Part shown: in pieces, positions 38,753-51,192 of the stretch | How the letters are laid out: each line of letters opens with the position of its first letter | How positions within the stretch are numbered: the stretch's first letter is position 1 | Assembly: GCA_964017145.1 (NCBI GenBank) | Contig: OZ024852.1 | Span: forward strand, 1-64,000 | Source: Agrocybe praecox | Taxonomy: Eukaryota > Basidiomycota > Agaricomycetes > Agaricales > Agrocybaceae | Length of the DNA: 64,000 nt | Direction of reading: 5' to 3' | The notes under the pieces: model-generated | What the model was told of the DNA's origin: nothing | Databases searched by the model: none | What the model saw: only the letters and a program-made list of their open reading frames with translations | Position numbers and translations under genes: made by a program

Positions 38753-40217
38753 ATTGCAGATAACGTGAGTGGATCCAAGCGACAAAGGAAACACATGGAG
38801 CGCAACAAAGAGCCCTGTTTGGTAGGTCGCCAATGAGAGCAATCGTGAGTATGACGGTCTGCACACATTATGCAGCGTTGGTAGGTTGCTACTGGTAGCA
38901 GTCGCAGTCGCAACCCGGGTCTCAGATCTCAGAGGTTAAGAATCACATGATGGTCAACGTCTATGATCTACTATGCGCCCAATTATAATACAACCTTTAT
39001 GCGGCTTATTCTTTTCCTGAGCTTCCAAGGGTTTTTTTAGACGAGGTATATACCTTGTATGGACGTGGTCATGTAATTTGGGCTCACGGACATTGAGACT
39101 TCTTCTTGGAGCAACATCACCGCATTATTTGGCTCGTGAATTTTCCTTCACCCAATGTTGTCCGCAGCTGTTTCACTAACCAGCACCTCGCGGGATATAA
39201 CATAGTCGGGCCAACCCACTGATTGCACATCAAAACTATATCAAGCAGTCGAATATATATCAGCTCAGTACATGAATGTTCACAGCACCTCTTGCGTTAA
39301 TTGTTCTGTTCCGAGATTGCTACATTTAGCAGTCTCCCGCACGCTATAAACTGACTCGTCCTTCTCTTATAGATTCTCCGAGACTGCTACACCTAACACT
39401 CTGTTGACCACGGAGGCCCTGAAACACTTCCAGGCTTGCCGATCCTGCTAACCCCTTCCGAGGAGACAATTACGACTGATCAGTTCCTTGCCCCATATGG
39501 TGTATCAGTGCGCGCCACAGCATTCACAGAGCTATCCCCACCCATAAACATGTTTGGCCCACTTTTCGTGACGCGCGACAGCTCACCTTAGCGTTCTGCG
39601 TAGAGTTGCGTTATCTTTAGTCATCGTCTGAATGGGTAGGGTAACGATGGGAAGCGCTGACTTCTTCGCTACTAGTACTGGTAGTAGCACATACGTCACC
39701 TATCCCGTAGTTACACAACTGGAGAGAATGGTAATCCTGGTAACTAATTTTTTTTACAAAATGATCGGGTATAGAGTATATAGCTACTGAAAATTCGAGA
39801 CAGATTTATTACTGAGTATTTGAATATACAGATTGCCTTCCGATGTGAGCTAATCAAAAAAAAAAAAAACTGTGTTCACTTACCTAAACATCAGTGAGCT
39901 CTCAGGACGAGACGGAGGTATGCGTTGCAGAAGGCACAAGAACTCGCATATAGCCAACATCCCTATTCAATCGAGAATGTTTATGTAGGCAATCGTGTAT
40001 ATTACATGTCAAGATCGAATGTTTTTTCGCATGAGTTTAATTTAGCTGACGTGATCGCTTCCCCGGCGTAAGTATAAATACAAGGGCTGCCGCTCATTCT
40101 TTTTTCTCATTCTTTTCCCAAAAAAAATTATCCTCGCTACCACTGCATATCTAAGGCCCGTGCTACTTTTTAACCGTCTCTCTACGCAATTATTCTTACC
40201 AATTTATTGTGCAGGTC
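38753..40217. other. Intergenic, no recognisable gene
   Basis: Promoter regions of the two divergent genes probably lie here. Nothing else is recognised. Confidence 0.45.
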
Positions 40218-40780
40218 ATGGATTCCGTCGATACCCCCCCGCCACCCTCCCAGCGACGGATTCGGGTCCACAGCAATAGTACTACCCAACACGACACAAA
40301 AACGTATACCAAGTCCAACGATCCCATTTCCTCTAGTTCTACCAAGGTCTCTAGCAGCCGTAGCGACGACGCCGCGTCTCAGAATACTCTAAATCCAGAA
40401 AACGCTACAAAAGTGCACGCTACCGCTGATGTTGACCTTTCACCCAAGTTGCAAGAGTGTTCCACCGAGAAAAATGCCTCTCAAGACACACATTCCCTCC
40501 ACAGAGTTCCCTTCACTTTGGATCAGTACCGCCGCTTTCTCATAATCCAGCGATACTTCAATGGTGTGTTATTTTTGGACATTGCTGCTATGTTAATCGC
40601 TGTTAACATTTTTTGATATCCGTAGAGCAAGCTAAACTTCTGGTTTCTAACTCAGCGAGCAGGCAGACAACCCAATCGTGGGAAGACCTCAGTCTTGACT
40701 GTGGGTGCGACTCTGCATTCGGAACTGATGATGATGGCGAGGTCCGTCACTATGATGCAAGTTGCCCCTACCAAGAGTAG
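40218..40780 (+). CDS. Small hypothetical protein, 166 aa
   Basis: Exons 40218-40563 and 40626-40780 flank a 62-nt GT-AG intron and join in phase 1. The N-terminal 90 residues are Ser/Thr/Asn/Asp-rich and disordered; a short helix with V-P-F-T-L-D-Q-Y-R-R-F-L follows, and the C-terminus is Cys-containing and acidic (C-G-C-D near residue 140, C-P-Y near 163). No domain recognised. A shorter product ending at 40616 would result if the intron were retained. Confidence 0.5.
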
Positions 40781-41718
40781 CGCATCGACTATTCCTTTCT
40801 CAGAGACTGCTTTGCCACGTTACAATGTCTCGTATTAGTCCGTTTCATGTGCTATGTGTTAACTGGGGAACTCTCGAACACATACTATCGTTTATCATAG
40901 TTTATCATATGTCAAAGAAGCTTACAATCAATTCGAGCCATCGTCGTTCGAGCCATCGAAATAAGCGCCCGCTGGAATTGCTACATGAGAGTAAGATTAC
41001 AGCAAGGTCCGAATGGTGGAATGAGTACGAAATGTCCGAAATATCGAATAGCGTGAATGCTGTTCAGCGCAAATATTGATTATTAAGGCCTAAGGCTCGG
41101 GTATAGTACATCCTGAGGCAAGCACTACTTAATAGTAAGTGCGGCACGAGTCCGCGACGTACAATGCATTATCTGCCAAATTTTCCTATTCACAGCATAT
41201 TAATGTTACCAAGACCTGCATCAAAAGAGTAATTGTTACGGAAGATGCTTTTGGCAATGGGAAAGACGGAATTCTACACAGGCGGACGCTCGTCTTAGAT
41301 ACGCATGAGTCAAATGTATCTCCGTTTAAACTGAGTTAAGAATTGAGATATTTTTAAGTCTCGCTCAAGCAAAACTCGGTCCGCGATCGATCGAGCCATG
41401 TTCAAGCCGCGACTCAAATTTTTGTGAATCATATAAGGAAATACATGACCGGGGGGGGGATCAAAGTTCGAGAATAGTTGAAGTCCTGACTGAGGTTTGT
41501 ATCAAGTCCTTGGTCTGAAATATTCTCAGTTGCAAGGTTCGAACCAAACTGGTGCCGGCATTTTTCGGATTTTCTGGTACCCGGCTCAAACAAATCTGAT
41601 GTCGGCTGGGACCCAGATTTGTTCAAACGTGTGACCCGTCTGTGTAGTAAGTCAGCTCAGAAATTGCATCGACCACTCTTTACATATTATCAACATGATA
41701 AAGCCTTTAAGATACTAT

Positions 41719-41802
41719 ATGGTGCAGCTGGTCACGATCCAATGGCTGTGAGGTAACGCCGGCCGGTCGGTTCATGAAGCACTGTGTTCGAGCCCCACTA
41801 TG
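41719..41802 (+). other. tRNA-like sequence, possible SINE head
   Basis: ATGGTG at the 5' end can pair with CACTAT at the 3' end. In between lie a box-A-like GCAGCTGGTCACGA and a box-B-like GTGTTCGAGCCCC, followed by an A-run. The anticodon stem is poor, so I do not call a functional tRNA. Confidence 0.3.
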
Positions 41803-41809
41803 GTTAAAA

Positions 41810-42093
41810 AAACATTACTATACTATTAAGCAAACGCGCAAGTTCGTGTGTACATGTTTGTTTTTACGCTTCTTTTGGTAAATCTTATTGTTCTTTCCAC
41901 TGATTTTCTCTTTGCGATGACGTATTTTTTTCCTTCTCGTCATATATTTCTTTGTCTGTCTTCATTCTCTCCTCCATTTTTCCTCACCAAATTTGGAACT
42001 ATATTAAATTCCTCCTCGCGATATGCTCTCCAAATTTTATTTGTATTTTTGGTGCCGGAGCGAAGCGAGGCGCATGCCTTGTAATATATAATG
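41810..42093 (+). repeat. Interspersed repeat, copy 1
   Basis: Begins near ACTATTAAGCAAACGC and ends with GGAGCGAAGCGAGGCGCATG followed by CCTTGTAATATATAATG; pairs with 42183-42489. Confidence 0.5.
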
Positions 42094-42182
42094 TTTCCAC
42101 CTTTCTCATTTCACAATTTTTTTGAACGAATTGGTAGTTAATCAATATGAGCTGTCCAATGGACGACACATAATACCTAAGA

Positions 42183-42489
42183 ATCTATATTACTCTATAA
42201 TTAAGCAAACGCAGTTTTTTGTGTACATTTATTTGGTTTCTATTCTTATTGTTCTTGAGTCTGTGCAAACAATGCAATCCTTTCCGGAGTCCGTTTCAAT
42301 TTCATTTGTGTTTGCCTGGGCCTTGCATCCTTTCATGGAATTATTAACCGAAATACCGTGGCCATCTGTCTTTCTCCATCTTCCAATTTTCCCTGTGCAA
42401 ACTTTCTTTACAAAATTTACTAGAAAAGTACACTATCATACCCCTAAGCCGAAGCGGAGCGAGGCCGCACCTTGTATTATATAACGATG
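42183..42489 (+). repeat. Interspersed repeat, copy 2
   Basis: Begins near TATAATTAAGCAAACGC and ends with GAAGCGGAGCGAGGCCGCAC followed by CTTGTATTATATAACG. The same order of blocks as copy 1, with a diverged T-rich centre. Confidence 0.5.
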
Positions 42490-44439
42490 CGTATGGCAGA
42501 TAAACACAAAATGTTGAAATTTCTGCCCGAGCTGCGACTTCATGAGATTGTCCGTATCCCCATATCTTCTCATCATGGGTAAACGAGGGGGGAGCGACTG
42601 AAATTTTGACAGTCTGTACATATAAAAACGGTCCGTTACTTTCCAAACATAATCACTTAATTCAGCTCATGTTAAATCTGCTGCCTACCGCCTACTATTT
42701 GACACGATCATATATACCCTTGAGTACCGAGCGCGTTAAAATTGCGTGTAACCAGAGATCCGCACTTATATTCTATCAATCACACACACATCATTTATGT
42801 TACATACCAACGTCTTCGCTAGCGCGTACACTTGCAAATCTCACTCTGACACAGCAGGAAATGCCTAACGCACGTCTAAACTTTACCGCATTACGAATTA
42901 GGCTCTGCATGATATAGATAAGATAAGTATGTAGTTGTGATAACACTTGGAAAGGCTGATCCATCAGTGGGCGCTTAAATCCCGTATCTCGCATAGCCAC
43001 CTCAATTGTACTGTATCTTCCTTGTAGAGAGTTCCAATAGAACGCTACAGTGGTCCTACGGATTTATATGAGTAACCCAGCAACAAGTTCCAACGGGCGT
43101 GGAGTCACCGTCAACCTAACTGACGCATCTTCCCCGTACGCCTTCACATCTAGTCCGACGCCAGCGAATGATCCAAATCCAGGATGAATGATGTTACTGG
43201 GTAGACCATTTGGCTCGGGTGGTTCGATAATTTTGTTAACGTGTATGCTCTACCTGGTCTTCAATTTGAGCGCTGTATTTTCTAGTATTTCCAATTCGTG
43301 TGTTTTCCGTATTATTAGGATGTATTTGTGTATGTATCTAGCATGTGTATTTACTGGTGGCTAAATTTCCTGCATGACGGTGGTCATATCCTTCCTGACC
43401 CTAGCTGGACGTGCTCCTACCCCAGTATGAACGCAATAACTTGCTTAAAACGGGGAATTTTCTCAAGCGGCTCTCCGAGTAGTGTTAACGTACTGGCTAA
43501 CTACATCTCAGGAGAGGACTTAGTGCCTTAGCAGTGATATCGAGCTATACGAACACGTACTCTCCTCCCATTCATATCTGCATTTCTGGTTGCATTGGGG
43601 TTTTATACAAGGTTTCTGTCAACGTTTAAGGCGGTTTATGTTAGTTCAGAAGTACATGCACGTGTTGAAAATACTTTCATTTTCAGAAATCATCTCTGTG
43701 GAATCCAGATGCACAGAAAACGTGCAAAGTGGAATGTAGATGTTTGTGTTAAATCTGCAATAATTCATGTATAAATTTGATTTCAACCGCAATACCACCA
43801 GTCTGTGAGTAATAAATGTAAAGGACAACAGGATGGCTATAGGATATTTAGTTTTAAATGACGCGAGGTGTGGTAGCGGGTCCGCAAAAGAGAAATAGAT
43901 TCTAGAGAAGTCGAGTCTAGGTCTGACCCTTTGGGCAAACTTGGGGTTGGCATCAAGAGTTGTGTATTGACTGGATACCGAATCATACATGGGTTCTTAA
44001 CTTGTGTAAAAGTAAGCCAATCCGACTGGGACAGCAGCAGCTCTTTCCAGCCTTTCTCTCTTACTACTCTACTCTTTTCAATGCCGTCCGCGGCTCATCG
44101 TGAGCGATGACAGACACATGACTGTACACACCCACATGCCGGTTCGCATTCGGCCTCTTTGTGAAGACATAGTGAGTTTCCCCTATTCACTTTGTGAGAT
44201 GTGAAACTTACTTCCATGCTTTCAAAGGTATTCCCGAACATTGCGTTCAAGGTTATAGATAGCTATGAAATGGTAAGCTCTGTCTTTTTTTTCATGCGCT
44301 TAATACTTACGCCGTCGCGTTTTCGTTTTTGTCGGCACCTGTACAGATTCGAGCAGGTGAGTAATCTATGAAATGAAACGAATCACAACATTTACCAAGT
44401 ATTCGATTTCGTGCAACAGCAAACCAGACACCCACTCTT

Positions 44440-45420
44440 CCATTCAAATATAACGAGCAAGACGAGATGCAAGAAAACAAATGGCGGTCAACGAACCGGC
44501 TGGAGAGGAGGGGTGGGCAATGTAAGTAATAACAGAAAAATGACACCTACCGGGGATATTCAAGGTGGCAATTTCACTCTCGTGCTTGTGCAACGGCGAG
44601 CACGGTGGAGGTCGCCTTTGACGACTCTCTTTGTCTTCTCTCGTCCATGCAATCCATCCAACGCCGCCCCTTCGATCCAGCGACCAAGACGAGACGAAAT
44701 GACTTTGTATGGGACAATAACAAATGGCTGTGAACGGCGAAAGGTGAGAAGTGTACAAAACAACAGAAAGACATCACTTACCCAGAGCATTCAAAGCGGA
44801 TTCTTCACGCTCGTGTTCGTGCATGACGCCCCTGCTCATGTTGACCGGGCTATCTCGACCTTTGACCCAACCTAAAGAGGATGATAAGAGCACCTGGAAG
44901 AGATGAACAGGTGAGCAGTGTATGACAGAGAGAAAGAAAGCACTTGCCGAGTGTATCCACTGCGGTTCCTTTACACGAACACGACGCCCCAGCCGATCTC
45001 GACCTTGAACTATGCCCATTCGAGTCCAAACCGACAAAATCCATCCAACGGCGCGCATTGGAGCTCAAGACGAGACAAACGGCGCATTAACGAGTACGTG
45101 GAAGGCACGCCGACACGATTCCCGGCCCCTAATTGGCTCTTGGATCGCGCTATGCAAACTTTATCGACCGAAACGGGAGGAAATAAGATCGTATGGGAGG
45201 ATAATGGATGTCTGGAAATGATGAAAGGTCAGCAGCGTATGAAAGACGGAAAGAAAGGGCCTACTAAGTGTGTTCAGAGCGCACGAGGCCCCTGCCCCTG
45301 CAACGCGTAAATGAGTACCTAGAAGAAATGAAAGGTAAGCAAAGTAGGAGATAATAGATAGAACAGACTTGACGAAAGTATTCATAGCGGTTCCTCTACG
45401 CGAGCCTGGCTTGGTACGTT
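44440..45420 (-). pseudogene. Decayed tandem array of about five exon-intron units
   Basis: On the minus strand five units share an exon end of the form CACGAACACGAGCGTG...GAATCCGCTTTGAATGCTCTGG (in pieces), a donor GTAAGTG-like site, a pyrimidine-rich intron with TCTTTCT...TTTCATTTCTTCCAG, and a next exon like CCATTTGTTATTGTCCCATA...TCTCGTCTTGGTCG. They lie near 44520-44600, 44740-44830, 44900-44985, 45220-45310 and 45330-45420. Units are out of frame with each other, so this is a tandem duplication of a gene piece in decay. Family unknown. Confidence 0.45.
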
Positions 45421-47134
45421 CTTTGTTGTGTAATGCCCCTCTTGCTAACCAATTTTTTGCTTCAGTTATGCTCCATCGTACGGCTAGGTTGAGGTGATTG
45501 ATCTGTTGGCAGCTCGATGAGTCGTAAGGTATGTGGTGCGCTCTATCCGATGCGGGTTGCTCGCTGATGTTTGGGACTATGTATTAGAGCTTAGATATGT
45601 TCTGTGATAGAAAGCGTGAGTGATCAACTACGTCTGATTGTGAACGAAATTCTTACCATGATTCATCCGGACCATTTCCGTGAGCAAGGTAGAGCGTGGA
45701 TAAGGAGGGTGGCAGTGTTGGGATAGTATGACTAGCGAATCAGGAAGGTAAGAGCAAGTTTGCTATGCTGCTATAGTTTTGCATGATTTAGAGCTATGGC
45801 CCAATGTCCTTGAGATCGTCGTCGAACAGTGACATGGGTGTGTATGTCACGATCTTGGTATGCGCTGTTCGTTCTGATGCTTTGTGGAGGATCTCACAGA
45901 ATCTTGCAGCGCATGAGATAAGAGCAGAGTCTTTGAATGATCAGGCCCCTGTGCGTATGTCCTGCCCCGGTGTTTGTGGTCCTAAGTGAGGCAGAAAGCT
46001 CTGCAAGTCCGGTTGTCATCGAAGGGTACGTAGTCCTATTTGTGCTGCTTCGAGTGGGTCTGACGCGGCTGTCTAGATGGCATGCAATGTGCAACGAGCA
46101 AAGGGGACGTAGTGGTCGAACTGAGGGATGGCAAGGAACCGATCTGGGCACATTAAGGGCAATGGAGGACGAAAGATGCCCAAAGATTGTGGATTTTGTA
46201 CTTGGTATGGTCAAGGTAAAACAACAAGGGGTTCAATGCTGTGCATCGCTGCCTTCAGGGTCTATGATCAGGGTCGCCGATACTTATGTATAATATCGTA
46301 AATTATTTATTCAATATTTTTCTATGCACCTTCGTCATGCAAGGTCGTACATTGTGTATATGAACCAACCATGCACATTTAATCTACTTTTATTTTCCTA
46401 CAGTCTCACCCACTTCTAAATCCTGATTATCTTTGTACGCTGGTCACTGATCCATGCATTGACGTCGGCGCTCGGGTAGATGTTTTACCAAGAGGTTCTA
46501 AAAACAAAATAAGCATCATATTGTGAGGTATGTCTTCACGCCACAGAAAAACCGGCCGGGCGATTATGTACATAGATACAATCAATAACACAAATTCAAA
46601 CACATCTGATACAGAGGAGAAAATAAATCTAGAAATGTATTTCGGACCCTTCTTACTAAACGGTTCTTGCTGTATCAGTGAAAATTTTAACCCCCCCCTC
46701 CAAAACCCCTCAGGCCACGTTCGCATGTATAGCGAGGAGTTATTTTTACGCGGAAAGGAGCAGTTGAGCGACCAGAGAGTCTGTCGTACTCTTTATGATC
46801 AAGAGCAAGTGGAAACCCAATAAGCGGACAACCAGCAACGTACCGGGCGCCAAAAATTCTGTGATCACGCACATGCTCCATAGGGTTGGCCAAGTTGGCG
46901 GACTCGGATTGGAGAGATTTGTTGATGATGTAGCGTTCTGGATAGATGTGGCAAGGCTACGGCGCATAATGGATGCTTGGATGCTCGTAAACCGGAGCGG
47001 CGCGTGAGCCATTTACACGGCAGACACTAGTCAAACCCAAAGAAAAATAAAAGTACCAGCTTAAATGGCGCATGTATTTTAAAAAGCTCGCTTGTATATG
47101 GACATATGTGTATTTTTTTACAATATATATCAAT
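45421..47134. other. Intergenic, no recognisable gene
   Basis: Downstream flank of the KDZ transposase gene. I looked for a terminal inverted repeat matching the other side of that gene and found none. Confidence 0.4.
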
Positions 47135-50100
47135 CTATTTTGCATACTGGCGCTGGTACTCCTCCATCTTACGCACCTTCACGCGATTCCAGTGAGATAA
47201 ATATACTTTCGTATACATGATGGCCCGCGCTTGAGACATATAGCTGACAGACTTTCTAATACGAAGAATACCGCCATTTCCGCACTCCGCTGCACTGCTA
47301 TTCAACTCCAGGAGACCAGGATTTGTTTCTGTGTAATTTGAGAGAAATGAGGCCTTCCCGCACTTTGTGTGACCGGAGCTGTGGAATAAATCTATCAAAA
47401 AAGTTGTGTCGGCGAAGAAATCTGGCTCCCGGGTCATGCAGTACGGTTGCAGATTGCAAGCGAAGTCGTAAATTATAGTTCTTGGCGCCTTTTCCCAGTG
47501 TGTGTAGATTGCTGAGAAAACTTCGTTTCTCCCTTCCGCTGTGGGTATGCAGTGGAAACCGTAGCAAAGACTATGTGTACACCAGACAACCATCAGCCCA
47601 CCGGTAAGCCGCTGCTGGCCGTATGTGTTATAGTATTTTTGACATCCCTCACCGCTGGATTCTTTAGCTTCGTTTCCGCCCTTGTCGAGTTGCCCGTCAT
47701 GAGTTAGTTTGGGATAATAAGGTCTGTGGCGTATTTGTGGCATGCTGTAGCATGAACCTGTCTGTAATCAATTATTCTATGAGTACTCATTCCCCAAGCA
47801 TTCACGTCAAGTAAAGATAGCTGCTAATTACTCACCTTTTTCCAGTCGTCACTAATATCTCCATGTTGAAGTAATCCTTGATTATCGTCTTGCTCATTCA
47901 TCATGCCAAGAAGTACCGCCCATCCTCGTATTAAGAACCACTTACATAGTCCAAAAATATCTACCAAAATCGCAGGATGATTTTGCCTCTGATATATCTC
48001 ATGTAAAACGAGATTATGTAGCGCCGGAAACATAGTGAGGTGTGAAACACTCTTCAAGCACGGGTTCTGTAGGAAGACGCCCATTCCTACCAATGTGGGT
48101 CTTGGGGCCAATTGGAGGATTGATTCTTCTGCTGCGAGCTGAAGGAATAATTGGCGGTAGTAATGTCGGCTTTTGACTGGGTTATCTGTGTTACAACAGT
48201 AGGCGAAAAGATGTCCCAAAGGTAGCGCAATGATCTCAAGTGATTCGACAACCACAGGAACAGCCTGTAAACGTTCTTTCATTGCTTCTCGTCGTCGCGT
48301 TATTTCTGCCGCCTTTTTGGCACTGCTTATCTGGTTCTCGTCGATATTGTCTTCGCTGAGTACATCCTCTCGAATGTCTTCATGACTTTCTTCAAGTGAT
48401 GCGTCCAATTCGGGTCCCGTGAGGATCATTCGTATTTTTCTCCGTAAAGTCTTGTCCTCGATACACTGGGGTCTGGTGGGATAACGTGTCTCCGAACGTA
48501 TAGAGGAACGTGCATGAAGCGTCGTCGGAGGTCGGAGAGAAGGAAGTATATTTTTCCTGCTAAAAGAAAGTGTCACTCCGTCCCATATAGTAGCGTTTGG
48601 GGTTGGACCACAGATGGGACATTTGAAGTCATTCCGGAGGTCCAGCAATCTAGCATACGCAAACCATACCGACCTGAATCGCTTGTCGGATATAAACGGC
48701 CTCGGCGAATGATGCGACTCGTAGCGACGAGCAACGACGGACACCCAAGCAACAAAAGGCGTTTCTGAAGTAGAATATGTGCTGGTGTAATCGTCCAGCA
48801 GGTCGTGCATGAGTAGTAGTCGGTTATTCCAGTTGAAAATTCCAATCTCACGGCAGTCAGGTCCGATAAAGCGATGTTTGCATCTCGGACACCTCTGAGT
48901 TTCTATTTGAACGGTCCACGCCCTCGTTAGGCCATATACCTCACATGGCGCTGTGACTATTGGTTGGGTATCATCGTAAAAAATCCGATCGGAAGTGAGG
49001 CAACAACAGCTTGAGGTCTCCGTCAGACTGATAAGGTCTGGTGGACGGTCAAGAACCTTGATTACGGGGGGCTCTGGATCGGATTCAATTCGCGCCCATG
49101 ACGAAGGAGGTATCGACTGGTGCGAAACACATTCAGTATCCTGTGAAGCCTGTCGTAGTGGTGTATCTGATTAAAATTGTTAGATGAGGAAACGTAAGAA
49201 ATATAAACATGAGATTAACAAGCTTACCTGCAACATCATACAGTAGAGGCCCCTTCAAGATATTAGGATCTTTAGCATACGAGTCCCCAAGTACATATTT
49301 CTGAAGAGCATCGCGAGCTTTATTGATATGTATACAGTTATGTATTCGCGGATCCTTGATGCATGTCCATCTGCCAGTCCCTTCGTCATCACCATCATGT
49401 TGAACAATTGCTCGTGTCTTGATCGTACGATTGGGACCGGTGGAGGGCACGGTGAAAACGTTATGATAAGAAGCAGTTTCTGAGTCAGGATATGTGCTAT
49501 ATCTTGAGATCAAGAATGTTCTGTCATCGTCATCTGTATAAACCTAGCATATCAGATTCTCCCGGATTATGCCCCAATGTTGACTTCTAACACGTACCAG
49601 ATAAGCGTATGTCATAAGGAAACCTTTCGTCGCCAAAGTCCCGCAAGAAGCGTACATGGAAGCACTCGACCCATTGTTTCGAAGATTCTGGACATAGACA
49701 TAGGATAGATTTACTTTCTCCCGTTAATACCTGCTGGATATGGTACCAATGAGGAGTGGGGGTACGGGATCTTGCATCCCAGCCGTTGGTGATGAATAAT
49801 GTCCTAGAAATCTGCCAAAATGCGCATTCTTCCGCCATAACGGATTCTATAAATTGCGCGTAAGCTTGATCCGGAGATCCATTTCCCGAGCGATCGGGAG
49901 TTTCATCGACGTCCTGCAGATAAGCATGAGGCTCTCCCCCGCTGCCAGACCCGTATTCATTTACTTCAAGGTCATCTGCTTGAGGAGAGCTAATTATGCC
50001 ATCAGTGATGACTGCCGGGCGAATCTCGGAACTTGGGTAAGTTAACCGCGAGTCTGAGTTGTACTTGTTTTTGGAAGAGGCGCTCTTTCGAAATCGCTTG

Positions 50101-50237
50101 GAAGGGATGACAACCTGGCGAGCTTTTCGCTTCGGCGTAGGATTATTTGTATCCGGATTATCATTGAATGTGACCTTCACAGTTGGCGAAGGCGGAGGAC
50201 TTTCAAACGATATTACAAATCCAGGTAGATCTGACAT
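47135..50237 (-). CDS. KDZ transposase with CxC5/CxC6-type cysteine clusters, 967 aa
   Basis: Four minus-strand exons join in phase: 50237-49598, 49533-49228, 49166-47836 and 47761-47135 (introns 64, 61 and 74 nt). The N-terminal 210 residues are Ser/Pro-rich with a basic PKRKAR run. Exon 2 holds a SWIM-like W-T-C...C-I-H motif. Exon 3 has the cysteine cluster C-P-R-C-K-H-R-F-I-G-P-D, then G-I-F-N-W-N-N and C-P-I-C-G-P-T-P-N-A-T-I-W-D-G, the hallmarks of the CxC5/CxC6 clusters that accompany KDZ transposases. Exon 4 is the transposase core with R-T-I-I-Y-D-F-A-C (Asp about 858), F-L-I-D-L-F-H (Asp about 883), N-S-S-A-A-E (Glu about 918) and S-Y-M-S-Q, a complete putative DDE set. KDZ (Kyakuja-Dileera-Zisupton) elements expanded in basidiomycetes. 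The gene has no lesion and may be active. Confidence 0.9.
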
Positions 50238-50475
50238 GACCTGATGGATGGATTTTTGGTGGGGTGCTCTATACAAAGTGGAATAGCTGTTCTTTTAAAT
50301 AACGCTCTGACGCGATTTGATGGTTATTTTTGGAATTTGTAGTGGTAAACCCTGATATATCTTCGTACGAGCGTGTACAAGTGCACTTTAAAATGTAATT
50401 ATACCTCTATAACCCACTTTAATAGAGAAATATATTTGACAAAATTCAGCAACGCAGGATACTTAGATGGACTCT
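50238..50475. other. Spacer between KDZ gene and MITE
   Basis: Presumed promoter of the KDZ gene; no distinct element recognised. Confidence 0.4.
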
Positions 50476-50478
50476 AAT

Positions 50479-50852
50479 CACTGCTGGCTCCGTGTCGGAG
50501 ATATATATGATGTATATCTTAGACTGTATTGATACTCCGGGTATATTTTTAAAATATAGGCTAAAATATACATGATATATATCTTCGACATATATGCCAA
50601 CATATATGTCACGTATATCTTGAAAATACAGTCGACATACAGGTCATGTATATATTGACTAGATATTCAATATATACGGCGAAATATATATGATGTATAT
50701 TTTGAGATTCCAGCCAATATACATGCCATATGTATGTCTGACGTATTGTCAAATTTCACATGATGTATATTTCCAATATATAGCTCAAAAAATACATATT
50801 ACGTATATATTGACCCTATATTTCCAATATATAAGTCTCAGAGCCAGCAGTG
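50479..50852. mobile_element. AT-rich MITE with 12-13 bp terminal inverted repeats
   Basis: The ends are CACTGCTGGCTC and GAGCCAGCAGTG, flanked on both sides by AAT (50476-50478 and 50853-50855), a possible 3-bp target duplication. The interior is made of degenerate units such as ATATATGATGTATATCTT and CATATATGCCA. It has no coding capacity, so it would depend on another element's transposase. Confidence 0.65.
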
Positions 50853-50855
50853 AAT

Positions 50856-51192
50856 GGAAACAATGACTCACCCGGCAATGTCCGTTAAGTAATCATGTGC
50901 TACTACGCGCCGGATTTAATATTATTTTACCTGAGATTGCCTCACAAAACCGTCTGTACCATGTTTCCTGATGGCTACGTAACATCTCGAGCACATACAT
51001 CTAAATTCTTGCTCGACGCTGTAAAACATGTAGATTGCTGCTGGTGACAATGTCCGACTACACACTCCGCACATTGTCGCCATGGAGAAACATATATATA
51101 TTGCCGCATCACGACTGAAAGCAGTCTTTTTCATGTCGTACAGGTATAAAAGACCGTCTTTGATTCGTCCGCTCTACTTCTTCTCTACTGCT
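50856..51192. other. Spacer upstream of the zinc-motif gene
   Basis: No gene recognised; likely promoter region. Confidence 0.35.

Larger units (their letters stand above)
40781..44439. other. Intergenic with repeat pair and tRNA-like sequence
   Basis: No gene supported. Contains the tRNA-like stretch 41719-41802, two related repeats (41810-42093 and 42183-42489), a run of 9 Gs near 41452, and AT-rich DNA with scattered short frames. Confidence 0.4.

Noticed and set aside
41719..41802. Functional tRNA gene
   Set aside because: Acceptor pairing and a B-box-like block are present but no proper anticodon or T stem can be formed; kept only as tRNA-like.
45421..50475. Terminal inverted repeats for a KDZ transposon
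   Set aside because: I compared both flanks of the transposase gene by eye and found no convincing inverted match; the CACTGCTGGCTC ends belong to the MITE alone.
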